From Natroniella sp046097105 (lineage in GTDB: Bacteria > Bacillota > Halanaerobiia > Halobacteroidales > Halobacteroidaceae), in NCBI RefSeq assembly GCF_046097105.1, contig NZ_CP175562.1, positions 1,674,001 to 1,738,000 on the forward strand: a stretch of 64,000 nt of DNA, given 5' to 3'. The notes beneath the pieces were generated by a model. It was not told where the DNA came from, did not search any database, and saw only the letters and a list, made by a program, of their open reading frames with translations. Positions 1 through 7,090 of the stretch are shown one piece after another. Position 1 is the stretch's first letter. Each line of letters opens with the position of its first letter. The translations under genes and the position numbers were made by a program.

Positions 1-789
1 TGGCTTTTTATTATTTTGAAGCATTTTACCTAATTCAATATGAGCAATATATTTTAATTTAGCTTTCTTAAAATACTCTGGTATCTCGCCAATCCACTCA
101 ACTCCACTATCTTTCATTTTTATTTCATCGACTAATTCTCCAGCTTGATTCAAATATTTATCGCCAATTTTTGCTTTAGTAACTGCTTCTGTAATCACAG
201 ACTTCTTATACTCTTCTAGCTTGTCGACTAAAGCTTCTTTCTGCTTGATTATTCCACCAATTTCAGCAGTCTTTTTATCAAGAAAGGAGGCTATTTTTTG
301 TTGTTCTTTGAAAGGTGGTAATGTTAATTTAATATTATTTAAAATTTTAGAATCTACATGAGGAATTCCCATTCCTATAGTATTATCTTTAATGTATCTC
401 TCAAGATATTTTAATAAAAAATACCCATAATCTTTATTAATAATTGTAGTTAAACACTCTATTTTTGCCATAGTTGAAGAAATAATGCCACAAGGACTTT
501 TTAATATTTCTCCAGAATTTGACCCATCCCATAAAATTAATATTTCATTTTCATTTGCTTTTACTAAACCTATAGTATTATTTACATAAGAGACATTTTC
601 AATATCTTTATCTCTAAGATAATCCATGCTTAAATATGGTATTCCTTGCTCTGGATTAGTTTTATTTGGTTTTTTGCCTTTTTGATGACTAAAAAGATAC
701 TTAAACCTTTTTAAATTCCAATTTACAGGAATTTTATTTAAATATTCAATCCCACTATCTTTATACTCATCATATCGCTTATGCTCCAC
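1..789 (-). CDS. hsdS: type I restriction-modification specificity subunit HsdS (partial, 3' end outside window)
   Basis: DNA target-recognition subunit of a type I restriction-modification complex. The minus-strand frame is open from a GTG near 789 to the window edge, about 263 residues. It opens with the HsdS signature YKDSGIEYLNKIP, followed by a complete first target-recognition domain ending in LPPFKEQQKIASFLD. A helical conserved spacer follows (KTAEIGGIIKQKEALVDKLEEY), then a second KDSGVEWIGEIP motif that begins the second recognition domain. The gene overlaps the end of hsdM by about 11 bp, so translation is probably coupled. GTG at 789, 792 or 798 could each be the start; a TTAGGTGAT-like Shine-Dalgarno lies just upstream. 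It is too short in track-style ORF calls because it lacks an ATG in frame. No hsdR is seen in the window; it may lie further left. Confidence 0.9.
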   Translation of the reverse strand, partial: MEHKRYDEYKDSGIEYLNKIPVNWNLKRFKYLFSHQKGKKPNKTNPEQGIPYLSMDYLRDKDIENVSYVNNTIGLVKANENEILILWDGSNSGEILKSPCGIISSTMAKIECLTTIINKDYGYFLLKYLERYIKDNTIGMGIPHVDSKILNNIKLTLPPFKEQQKIASFLDKKTAEIGGIIKQKEALVDKLEEYKKSVITEAVTKAKIGDKYLNQAGELVDEIKMKDSGVEWIGEIPEYFKKAKLKYIAHIELGKMLQNNKKP

Positions 790-2887
790 CACTATCACCT
801 AACTCTAAAACCTGCTTCATTAACCCTTGAATTTCACTCTCTATCTCTTCTATCTCCTCTTTAATCTTAGCAGAAGACTCTAACTCTTCAAATTCATAGA
901 AATACCTTGTAAAAGGAATTTCATAACCTACCCGAGTATAAGAATAATCTACCCACGCTTCTGGGACATGAGGTTTAACCTCTCTTTCAAAATAAGCTGT
1001 AATATTCTCCTTTTCACCTTCCACAAAATCAGAAGTATCCTCTTTATACTCCTCTACCTTCTGTGATAAATCTATTCTCTCATAATCTCTTAAATCAGTA
1101 TCGTGTTGCTTCTTGCCACCTTTCATACAATAGTTTGCACTCTCATCTCTCTTACTTAATCCATTATAGACAGCCTTAAACAAAGAACGCTTTAAATCTA
1201 AATCTCCTAATATCTCTTTTAAAACCTTCTTAAACTCTTTTCTATTTTTATATAGTTTATCACTAGTATTCTCTCTTAATCTAGCCAAGATCTTCTCCTG
1301 TAACTCTCTTCCCTGTTTAAGCTTGTCTAACTTCTTCTCTTGCTTAGTACTAAACTCTGGTGCTTCTGACAATTTAGCTAGCTTTTGATACTTCTCTTCA
1401 TCAAATAACTTATTAAAAGTATTCTCAGAGTAGATATTCTCAATTCTATCTTCAGTAATCTTAAAGTTAAGTTTAAGAGGTCTTTCAACCCTTACCTTAA
1501 GATAGCCAAACTCTTCTTTATCAAATATCTTACAGTATTCATTCTCTTTAAAATCACCATAAATTCTAGTAATCTCATCTATCTGCTCATCAGTTATCTT
1601 ATGCCTCTTCTCTCCTAAAGATTTTCTCATATTCTCATAAAACTCAGTTGCATCAACTAACTGAATCTTATCTTTTCTAACTGCTCCAGTCTCTAAATTA
1701 TCATTCTTCCGATTAGATAAAATCCAAATATAAGTAGCTATCCCTGTATTATAAAATAGGTTTTCAGGCAAAGCTACAATCCCCTCTAGCAAATCATTTT
1801 CAATAATCCATCTTCTGATCTCACTCTCTCCACTTCCTGCATCACCTGTGAAAAGTGGCGATCCATTAAATACTATGGCAATTCTACTGCCCTTCTCATC
1901 ATCTTTCATCTTAGAAATCAAGTGTTGTAAAAAGAGTAATGAACCATCAGAGGTTCTTGGAGTTCCTGCTCCAAAGCGACCATCAAAGCCTAACTCTTTA
2001 TGCTCATTTTTAATCTCTTTACTGTATTTTCTCCAACTAACACCAAAGGGAGGATTCATGATCCCATATCTAACCTTTAACCCTTGGTGTCCATCTTCTG
2101 TAAATGAATTTCCTAAAACTATATTACCTGCATTCTGACCTTTGATTAAAATATCAGATTTACAAATAGCATAGGATTGAGGGTTTATCTCTTGCCCAAA
2201 GACCTCTACCTGTGCATTAGGATTCATCTCTGTTATGTATTTAGTCATCTCTGATAACATACCACCAGTTCCACAAGCAAAATCTCCTACCGTGGTAATA
2301 TTACCTTCATTAGTTAACTCATCTTCTTCACCCGTTAATAATAGATTAACCATTAATCTAATAACCTCTCGTGGAGTATAATGATCCCCAGCATCAGCAT
2401 TTTCAGAAAATCTTCTAATTAACTCTTCAAAAATATAGCCCATCTCTTGATTAGCTACTACATCTGGGTGCAAATCTATCTTATTAAACTCTTTAATTAC
2501 TAGATATAACAGATTATTCTTATCTAATTTACTTATCTCCTTATCAAAATCAAAGTTCTCTATAATCTCTCTGATATTAGGAGTAAAGCCTCTAATATAA
2601 GCTCTTAAATTTTCAGCTATATTATCAGGATCATCTAATAACTTATCAAAATCATAAACGCTAGTATTATTAAAATTATAGCCTGTGATTTTATTAAGTA
2701 TCTTATCAATATCTACTTCCTCAGCCTTCTCTAATACCTCTTCTTTACTATCTTCTAACAAACAATCAAATCTTCTCAATACAGCCATAGGTAATATTAC
2801 ATCACCATAGCGTTCCTGCTTATACGGCCCTCGAAGTAAATTTGCTATATTCCATATAAAATTAATCTTTTCACCAAAGTTTGTCAT
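779..2887 (-). CDS. hsdM: type I restriction-modification DNA methyltransferase subunit HsdM
   Basis: N6-adenine methyltransferase subunit that, with HsdS, methylates the host target of a type I system. The N-terminal HsdM helical domain spans about residues 8-145. The methylase core follows, with the SAM-binding motif DFACGTGG at 202-209 and the catalytic motif NPPF at 278-281. A long charged C-terminal tail (about 460-702) with coiled-coil character is unusual but fits HsdM proteins with extended tails. Length 702 is somewhat above the usual 500-600. The ATG at 2887 follows a GGAGGGG Shine-Dalgarno. It is the first gene of a leftward hsdM-hsdS operon and diverges from the ODP/cyclase pair. 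The restriction subunit is not adjacent, so a complete restriction system cannot be confirmed here. Confidence 0.95.
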   Translation of the reverse strand: MTNFGEKINFIWNIANLLRGPYKQERYGDVILPMAVLRRFDCLLEDSKEEVLEKAEEVDIDKILNKITGYNFNNTSVYDFDKLLDDPDNIAENLRAYIRGFTPNIREIIENFDFDKEISKLDKNNLLYLVIKEFNKIDLHPDVVANQEMGYIFEELIRRFSENADAGDHYTPREVIRLMVNLLLTGEEDELTNEGNITTVGDFACGTGGMLSEMTKYITEMNPNAQVEVFGQEINPQSYAICKSDILIKGQNAGNIVLGNSFTEDGHQGLKVRYGIMNPPFGVSWRKYSKEIKNEHKELGFDGRFGAGTPRTSDGSLLFLQHLISKMKDDEKGSRIAIVFNGSPLFTGDAGSGESEIRRWIIENDLLEGIVALPENLFYNTGIATYIWILSNRKNDNLETGAVRKDKIQLVDATEFYENMRKSLGEKRHKITDEQIDEITRIYGDFKENEYCKIFDKEEFGYLKVRVERPLKLNFKITEDRIENIYSENTFNKLFDEEKYQKLAKLSEAPEFSTKQEKKLDKLKQGRELQEKILARLRENTSDKLYKNRKEFKKVLKEILGDLDLKRSLFKAVYNGLSKRDESANYCMKGGKKQHDTDLRDYERIDLSQKVEEYKEDTSDFVEGEKENITAYFEREVKPHVPEAWVDYSYTRVGYEIPFTRYFYEFEELESSAKIKEEIEEIESEIQGLMKQVLELGDSGGA

Positions 2888-3037
2888 TGACTACCCCTCC
2901 ATTAATTATACTTATCATTACAAATATTTCTATATCTCAGCAAGATTATCCTTCATTTCTTAAAAGATCATAAAAATAAGCTCCAGTAAGAGATTACAAA
3001 GAAAAAAAATGACAAATAATAAATTATTTTTGAAAAT

Positions 3038-3245
3038 AAAAGGGAATAAAATGTCTTTATAGAAAAATAAACTAAATCAGTTAACTATTTAGTGCACTCT
3101 TCTCTTGGCCCTCTTATTCTTCTTTAAGGGGACGTTTTAGAGAAGTTATTTGTGATATTAACTTGTTATAATTCTAAAAATCAAACTATATATAAGATAT
3201 TCACAAAATCAATTTCAATAATATAGAGTTAGACGAAATCACTAA
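3038..3245 (+). repeat. long intergenic repeat, copy R1 (pairs with 6858..7052)
   Basis: About 200 bp that aligns closely with 6858..7052. Shared blocks include TTTATAGAAAAATAAACTAA, CTCTTATTCTTCT, TTTTAGAGAAGTTAT, ATAATTCTAAAAATCAAACTA and the right-hand end GTTAGRCGAAATC. Both copies sit directly upstream of a plus-strand gene. The block explains most of the 390-bp gap between hsdM and the ODP-like gene; the remaining 2888..3037 is AT-rich leader of hsdM with no feature I can name. Confidence 0.75.
3164..3172 (+). promoter_or_regulatory. extended -10 promoter element in repeat R1
   Basis: TGTTATAAT fits the extended -10 form TGnTATAAT and is conserved in the second copy of the repeat as TGTGATAAT. 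It would drive the ODP-like/cyclase pair with a leader of about 100 nt. No good -35 hexamer is visible at the right distance. Confidence 0.4.
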
Positions 3246-3278
3246 TGTGAACGGGATCTTAAAAAGGAGGAGTTTATA

Positions 3279-4094
3279 ATGGTTGTCAAAGAAAATGTAG
3301 GATTAAATTATGAAGAACCTATAGAAATTGCTGAAGGAGTATATTGGGTAGGATTTTTAGATAAAGATTATTCTTTACATTGCAATCCATATTTAATAGT
3401 AGAAGGAAGTGAAGCTATTTTAATTGATGGTGGTAGTAGAACGGATTTTAGTTCAGTTATGATGAAAATATTACAAACTGGCATTCAACCTTCAGATATT
3501 AAAAATTTAATTTATCAACATTATGATCCAGATTTATGTGGTAGTATTCCTGATTTTGAAGAAATTATTGATAATAATAATTTAAGTATTATCTCACATA
3601 GAGAAAATAATATTTTTATTAAGTATTATGGTGGCTCATTAAGAAGGAGATGTATAGAGGGGTTAGATTTTGAATGGGAATTTTCTAGTGGCAGAAAACT
3701 TAAATTTATTCGAACTCCTTATGCTCATTCGCCAGGTAGCTTTGTTACTTTTGATGAAAAAACTGGAGTCTTATTTAGCAGTGATTTATTTGGGAGTTAT
3801 GCAAAACAATGGGATTTGTTTTTAGAGCTAGATTCAAAATGTTACGACTGTTATTCGTATAAGGATTGTTCTGTTAATAAAAATGAATGCCCTATTTTGG
3901 GGATTATAGACTTTCATATTAATATTATGACGTCTAAAAAGGCATTAACTTATGCCTTGAATCGGATAAAAGAACTACCTGTTCAGCTTGTGGCTCCCCA
4001 GCATGGAAGTGTTATCGCAGATACTAAGAGTATTAATTCGGTTATATGCAAATTAGAAGAGATAGACAATATAGGTATTGATAATATTTTCTAG
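3279..4094 (+). CDS. ODP-like (oxygen-binding di-iron) metallo-beta-lactamase-fold sensor protein
   Basis: Metallo-beta-lactamase-fold protein of the flavodiiron/ODP branch, without a flavodoxin domain. Candidate di-iron ligands are visible in order: H81, D83 and D85 (HYDPD), H150 (YAHSPGSF), D169 (SSDLFG) and H242 (PQHG). HYDPD in place of the usual beta-lactamase HxHxDH motif is typical of the flavodiiron-type core. Between D169 and H242 is an insertion with four cysteines, C188-x2-C191-x5-C197-x6-C204, which could bind a metal or act as a redox switch. The ATG at 3279 follows AAAAAGGAGG. The diguanylate cyclase gene starts 11 nt downstream, so the two are almost certainly co-transcribed. 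In Treponema an ODP protein senses O2/Fe for chemotaxis; by analogy I infer oxygen or redox input to c-di-GMP. No signal peptide is seen, so it should be cytoplasmic. Confidence 0.8.
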   Translation: MVVKENVGLNYEEPIEIAEGVYWVGFLDKDYSLHCNPYLIVEGSEAILIDGGSRTDFSSVMMKILQTGIQPSDIKNLIYQHYDPDLCGSIPDFEEIIDNNNLSIISHRENNIFIKYYGGSLRRRCIEGLDFEWEFSSGRKLKFIRTPYAHSPGSFVTFDEKTGVLFSSDLFGSYAKQWDLFLELDSKCYDCYSYKDCSVNKNECPILGIIDFHINIMTSKKALTYALNRIKELPVQLVAPQHGSVIADTKSINSVICKLEEIDNIGIDNIF

Positions 4095-4105
4095 GAGGTG
4101 ATTTT

Positions 4106-4789
4106 ATGAATAGTAATAAATTTTATGAAATTTTGAATCAAGAAAATAATGAATTTACTAATAATCCAGAACTTATAAAAATGTTAATTGAATATAAAGG
4201 TAAAGAAGGCCATGAAAAAATTCAAAAGAAACTATTTAAAGAATTGATTAATAGATATGTAGAGTTGACTAAAAAATTGGATCAAAAGATAGAGCAGATA
4301 ACTACATTAGCAGAAACTGACCAACTAACTAAAATATATAACAGGGTAAAATTTATGGAAGAACTAGAAAAGGAAATTAATAGAGTGGAGATATATAAAA
4401 ATAAATTATCATTAATTATGTTTGATATAGATCATTTTAAACGGGTAAATGATAATTATGGTCATGATATTGGTGATAAAGTATTAATTAAAATAACAAA
4501 TATTGTTACGGAATCAATTAGGGGAACAGATATTTTTGCTCGTTGGGGTGGGGAAGAGTTTATGATTTTAAATCCTAATACAAGTTTAAGTTGCTCAATA
4601 AAATTGGCTGAAAAAATAAGAAAAAATATAGAACAGAATAAAATAAAAAAAGTTGGTCAAATCACTTGTAGTTTTGGTGTTACAAAGTTCAAAGGAAAAG
4701 ATGATTTTGATAGTTTTACTAAACGAGTAGATAATGCATTATATCAAGCTAAAGAAAATGGAAGAAATCGAGTTATTAGTATTAATTAG
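4106..4789 (+). CDS. GGDEF diguanylate cyclase, partner of the ODP-like sensor
   Basis: Makes cyclic di-GMP from two GTP. The GGDEF domain covers about residues 68-227: DQLTKIYNR at 72-80, FDIDHFKRVND with metal ligands near D107/D109, and the active-site motif GGEEF at 148-152. An RGTD inhibitory-site (RxxD) motif at 139-142 lies five residues upstream, so product inhibition is expected. The first 65 residues are helical and probably form a coiled coil that dimerises the enzyme or docks the sensor; there is no membrane segment or recognised sensory domain. The start follows AGGAGGTGATTTT, directly after the ODP-like gene. Because the cyclase lacks its own sensor, the upstream protein is the obvious input. 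It is not fused to an EAL domain. Confidence 0.93.
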   Translation: MNSNKFYEILNQENNEFTNNPELIKMLIEYKGKEGHEKIQKKLFKELINRYVELTKKLDQKIEQITTLAETDQLTKIYNRVKFMEELEKEINRVEIYKNKLSLIMFDIDHFKRVNDNYGHDIGDKVLIKITNIVTESIRGTDIFARWGGEEFMILNPNTSLSCSIKLAEKIRKNIEQNKIKKVGQITCSFGVTKFKGKDDFDSFTKRVDNALYQAKENGRNRVISIN

Positions 4790-4823
4790 AAGAAAATTTA
4801 TTATATTACGGATGAATGACTTC

Positions 4824-4955
4824 GTATAACATAGCATTAGCGACATCAGTTGCTGAGAATAAAGCGATTATGAGATGACTTATATAATAAATTACAGTTT
4901 GAAAAATAAGTTGGATAGTATTAACTGACGTCGCGAGATGCTAAGGACGTTAGGC
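4824..4955. repeat. attC-like imperfect palindrome
   Basis: Nested inverted repeats are visible. An inner 12-bp arm, GCGACATCAGTT (4840-4851) against AACTGACGTCGC (4923-4934), has one mismatch. TAGCAT (4832) pairs with ATGCTA (4938). Outer boxes are GTATAAC (4824-4830) and GTTAGGC (4949-4955). GTTAGGC fits the integron attC core GTTRRRY and the left box is near RYYYAAC. The two arms differ in length, leaving unpaired bases on one side as in attC sites. Size (132 bp) is in the attC range. No integron integrase is present in the window, so the identification is tentative. A second 12-bp AT-rich inverted repeat (4795-4806 with 4882-4893) overlaps it. The rest of 4956..5095 is AT-rich leader of the antitoxin gene. 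Confidence 0.45.
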
Positions 4956-5095
4956 GAAAGAGCTGACTAATTTTCTAAATTATCAAAGATGATTGATATT
5001 ATGTATAATTAAATGTATAATACTATTAAGAACAATATATAATATATTATGAACCAAACTTGAAAGAGAGAATATAATATATTGGAGGTGAGAAA

Positions 5096-5389
5096 ATGGC
5101 TACTTTGAATGTAGAACGTGAAAATATGGTTTCATCTACAGATATTGTACGTAATTTTAGTAAGATGTTAGATAAATCTAAAGAAACTCCAGTATTTATT
5201 ATGAGAAACAATGATATTGAAGGAATAATTATGGATATAGAGGAGTATGAGATGTTATTAGAAAAAATAGAATATCTAGAAAATCAATTAGAAGATGCTT
5301 ATATTATGAAAGAGCTTAAAGAGAGAAAAGAAAGATTTGATATAAAAGATGCAGTAAAAGAAGATGAAGTTATGGATTTGCTAGATTGA
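5096..5389 (+). CDS. Phd/YefM-type antitoxin
   Basis: Small DNA-binding antitoxin of the Phd/YefM family, 97 residues. The N-terminal dimerisation/DNA-binding fold is visible as SSTDIVRNFSKMLDKSKETPVFIMRNNDIEGIIMDIEEYEML (residues 13-54). An acidic, helical C-terminal tail that would wrap the toxin follows. The ATG is preceded by TTGGAGGTGAG. The cognate toxin gene starts 20 nt downstream but is truncated, so this antitoxin is probably an orphan. Such antitoxins usually repress their own promoter; no operator was identified. Confidence 0.85.
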   Translation: MATLNVERENMVSSTDIVRNFSKMLDKSKETPVFIMRNNDIEGIIMDIEEYEMLLEKIEYLENQLEDAYIMKELKERKERFDIKDAVKEDEVMDLLD

Positions 5390-5409
5390 TTATTTAGGAG
5401 GCTTAAAAT

Positions 5410-5514
5410 ATGGAAATAGTTTTTCATCCAGATGTTAAAGGTGATATAAAAGATTTAGATAGTAATATTAAAAATAGATTTAAAAGAATACTTAAAATTA
5501 AGATAAGTGTTTAA
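5410..5514 (+). pseudogene. truncated ParE/RelE-like toxin gene
   Basis: An ATG after TTTAGGAGGCTTAAAAT opens a 34-residue frame, MEIVFHPDVKGDIKDLDSNI then a short basic stretch, ending at TAA. The opening matches the start of RelE/ParE-superfamily toxins (I.F.P...KDLKKLD), which are normally 85-100 residues, so roughly two thirds are missing. The frame ends 15 bp before a short palindrome (5529..5553), and the DNA beyond shows no continuation of the family. It follows the antitoxin in the canonical antitoxin-toxin order. Confidence 0.65.
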
Positions 5515-5729
5515 TAAAAATATTGAACTTCAGATAACATGAGGTTATCTGAAAGCTCTGATTAGGATGTGATTATTTTTTTGTTGATAATTTAGTGTAG
5601 GGATTGACAAAGCTAAGGAGGTTGCAAGTTTATTTAGAGAAAATCATTTGAAGTTCAATTAGGAACAGAATAGAATGATTAAATGTTATTCAAATTATAA
5701 GCTTTTGAGAAAATAAAGAAGGTGTTAGT
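5515..5729. other. gap with a 10-bp-stem hairpin and a possible coding relic
   Basis: TTCAGATAAC (5529-5538) and GTTATCTGAA (5544-5553) form a perfect 10-bp stem with a 5-nt loop; there is no U-run, so it is not a clear terminator. ATAAC also occurs in the left box of the palindrome at 4824. At 5597..5662 the plus strand reads VGIDKAKEVASLFRENHLKF then a stop. This is protein-like in composition and may be a relic of a lost gene, but I cannot assign it. Confidence 0.35.
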
Positions 5730-6188
5730 ATGGAAAGGGTTGATTTATTTATAGTTTTTTGGTTAATATATGATTTACTAAAAGTAACAAAAAATTATCA
5801 TAAATTAAGAAAATATGGAGCTAAAAAGATAGAAAGTTTTAATTGTAAATCAGATATGGTATTTTTTGTTATATTTACTTTCTTGAATATAGCACTCTTT
5901 TTTCCATTTGCTGAGATAATTAATTTTATTTTATTTCAATTATTATTACTATTTGAATTTATTATAAAAGTTAGGAAGATAGATATCTATCAAAATGGGG
6001 TTTTTTATCAATCTAAATTTACAAAGTGGGATGAAATGGGCTCTATTAGAGAGTTGGAGAAGGGTAGAATACAAATTGAAATTAATAATAGTTTCTTTGG
6101 TGTTCTTAATATTGATAAAGTTGAAAGAAGAGAAGAATTTTTAAGGTTATTATATAGCAAAACTGAATTAAAAGCCAAGACACATTGA
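5730..6188 (+). CDS. small membrane protein of unknown function (DUF5673-like)
   Basis: 152 residues. An N-terminal hydrophobic stretch at about 5-20 is followed by a basic segment, and two further membrane spans lie at about 44-60 and 62-80. The C-terminal soluble part contains IDIYQNGVFYQSKFTKWDEM and IEINNSFFGVLNI. This pattern resembles the PH-like cytoplasmic domain of DUF5673-type membrane proteins (IYENGIY...F.KW.EI). Start ATG follows AAAGAAGGTGTTAGT. Function is unknown. It stands alone between two palindrome-bearing gaps. Confidence 0.6.
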   Translation: MERVDLFIVFWLIYDLLKVTKNYHKLRKYGAKKIESFNCKSDMVFFVIFTFLNIALFFPFAEIINFILFQLLLLFEFIIKVRKIDIYQNGVFYQSKFTKWDEMGSIRELEKGRIQIEINNSFFGVLNIDKVERREEFLRLLYSKTELKAKTH

Positions 6189-6513
6189 GATCACTATCTC
6201 CCCTAACTTAAGAGTTCACACCTATGATTAGTATTTTAATGTTAGTCTAATCTGAATAACGGATAAAAGCGATGTAAAGTTCAGGGGTGGAAGAGATAAC
6301 TCAATTTGTGAAACTGGATAGATTATTCTAAATTTCTAATTGAATTTAATTTTTTAGCTTAGGATTATCAAAACACCTCCTACCTCTTTGATATTTGAGA
6401 GGGTGCTGAGTTGAATGGGATGGGTTTTAACAGTCAGAGCCATCAGATAACACGGCGTTAACTCCCAATAAGCCGGGCCAACTCTGCTATAAAACTAAAG
6501 GAGGTGATCTCAG
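6189..6513. other. 325-bp gap with structured palindromic segments
   Basis: Three secondary-structure blocks are visible. At about 6195-6297, ATCTC-CCCCT-AACTT pairs with AAGTT-AGGGG-GAGAT, with one arm carrying extra unpaired bases and an inner GATTAG/CTAATC hairpin. At about 6370-6408, CCTCT and AGAGG frame a short loop. At about 6437-6491, CAGAG pairs with CTCTG around CAGATAACACGGCGTTAAC, a sequence related to the hairpin at 5529. No coding frame is convincing. It could be a structured RNA, a recombination site or a leader of the next gene. Confidence 0.35.
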
Positions 6514-6726
6514 ATGAGTTCAGACTTTTCCATGAGTGAATTTTTAAAGAAAGATATTGATTCTTTAGAAAAGGAAGAAGCATTTAAAGAGTTAAAAGAC
6601 TTACAAGATCAATTAAAGAACAGATATAAGTATCTTGTTGGCTACTGGAGTAATGCTGAAAGAGCCAAAAGCACTAGAACTGGTCAATTTGTAAAAAATC
6701 AAGAGGTTATTGACTATCTTAGCTAA
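6514..6726 (+). CDS. small hypothetical protein, 70 residues
   Basis: A strong Shine-Dalgarno (AAAGGAGGTGATCTCAG) precedes the ATG, and a strong terminator follows the stop within 12 bp, so this is a real small gene. The product is charged and mainly helical. LEKEEAFKELKDLQDQLKN (about residues 18-36) looks like a short coiled coil. No membrane segment, signal peptide or motif is recognised. Function unknown; a regulatory or antitoxin-like role is possible but unsupported. Confidence 0.65.
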   Translation: MSSDFSMSEFLKKDIDSLEKEEAFKELKDLQDQLKNRYKYLVGYWSNAERAKSTRTGQFVKNQEVIDYLS

Positions 6727-6737
6727 GGTTTTTGAAG

Positions 6738-6767
6738 GGCCAACGTAATATTACGTTGGCCTTTTAA
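6738..6767 (+). terminator. Rho-independent terminator after the 70-residue gene
   Basis: GGCCAACGTAAT and its perfect complement ATTACGTTGGCC form a 12-bp-arm palindrome (6738-6761), followed by CTTTT. It closes the transcript of 6514..6726. Confidence 0.85.
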
Positions 6768-6857
6768 AATTTAGAAAAAGTTAATCCCTTTTACCAAAGT
6801 TTTGATAGTTCAATATTCAAGAGTAAATTGAAAAATAAGAAATTATCTTCAGAGATT

Positions 6858-7052
6858 AAAGGGGATAAAATTTCTTTATAGAAAAATAAACTAAACGAGT
6901 TGACTCCTTTTTAAAATCTAGTGTATGGCTCTCTTATTCTTCTGTAATGGGACATTTTAGAGAAGTTATCTATTTACAATTAAGATATCAACTTGTGATA
7001 ATTCTAAAAATCAAACTAGATATATTAATATTGTTAGGCGAAATCCCGCTAA
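6858..7052 (+). repeat. long intergenic repeat, copy R2 (pairs with 3038..3245)
   Basis: Closely similar to 3038..3245 over about 200 bp, again ending in GTTAGGCGAAATC shortly before the Shine-Dalgarno of a plus-strand gene. An open frame that starts inside the repeat at 6947 and reads into the next gene is an accident of the repeat; the real start is 7091. Together with the terminator, the repeat accounts for most of 6727..7090. Confidence 0.75.
6994..7002 (+). promoter_or_regulatory. extended -10 promoter element in repeat R2
   Basis: TGTGATAAT lies at the position equivalent to TGTTATAAT in repeat R1. Conservation in both copies supports a shared promoter. The leader to the start codon at 7091 would be about 80 nt. 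Confidence 0.4.
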
Positions 7053-7090
7053 ATAAATCTAAGATAATATTAACTCTTAGGAGGATTAAA

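Noticed and set aside
5597..5662. Protein-like frame VGIDKAKEVASLFRENHLKF
   Set aside because: Only 21 codons, no start or ribosome site, and no family could be named. Mentioned only as a possible relic.
6947..7090. N-terminal extension of the membrane protein at 7091
   Set aside because: This part lies in repeat R2, has no Shine-Dalgarno, and the ATG at 7091 has a perfect one.
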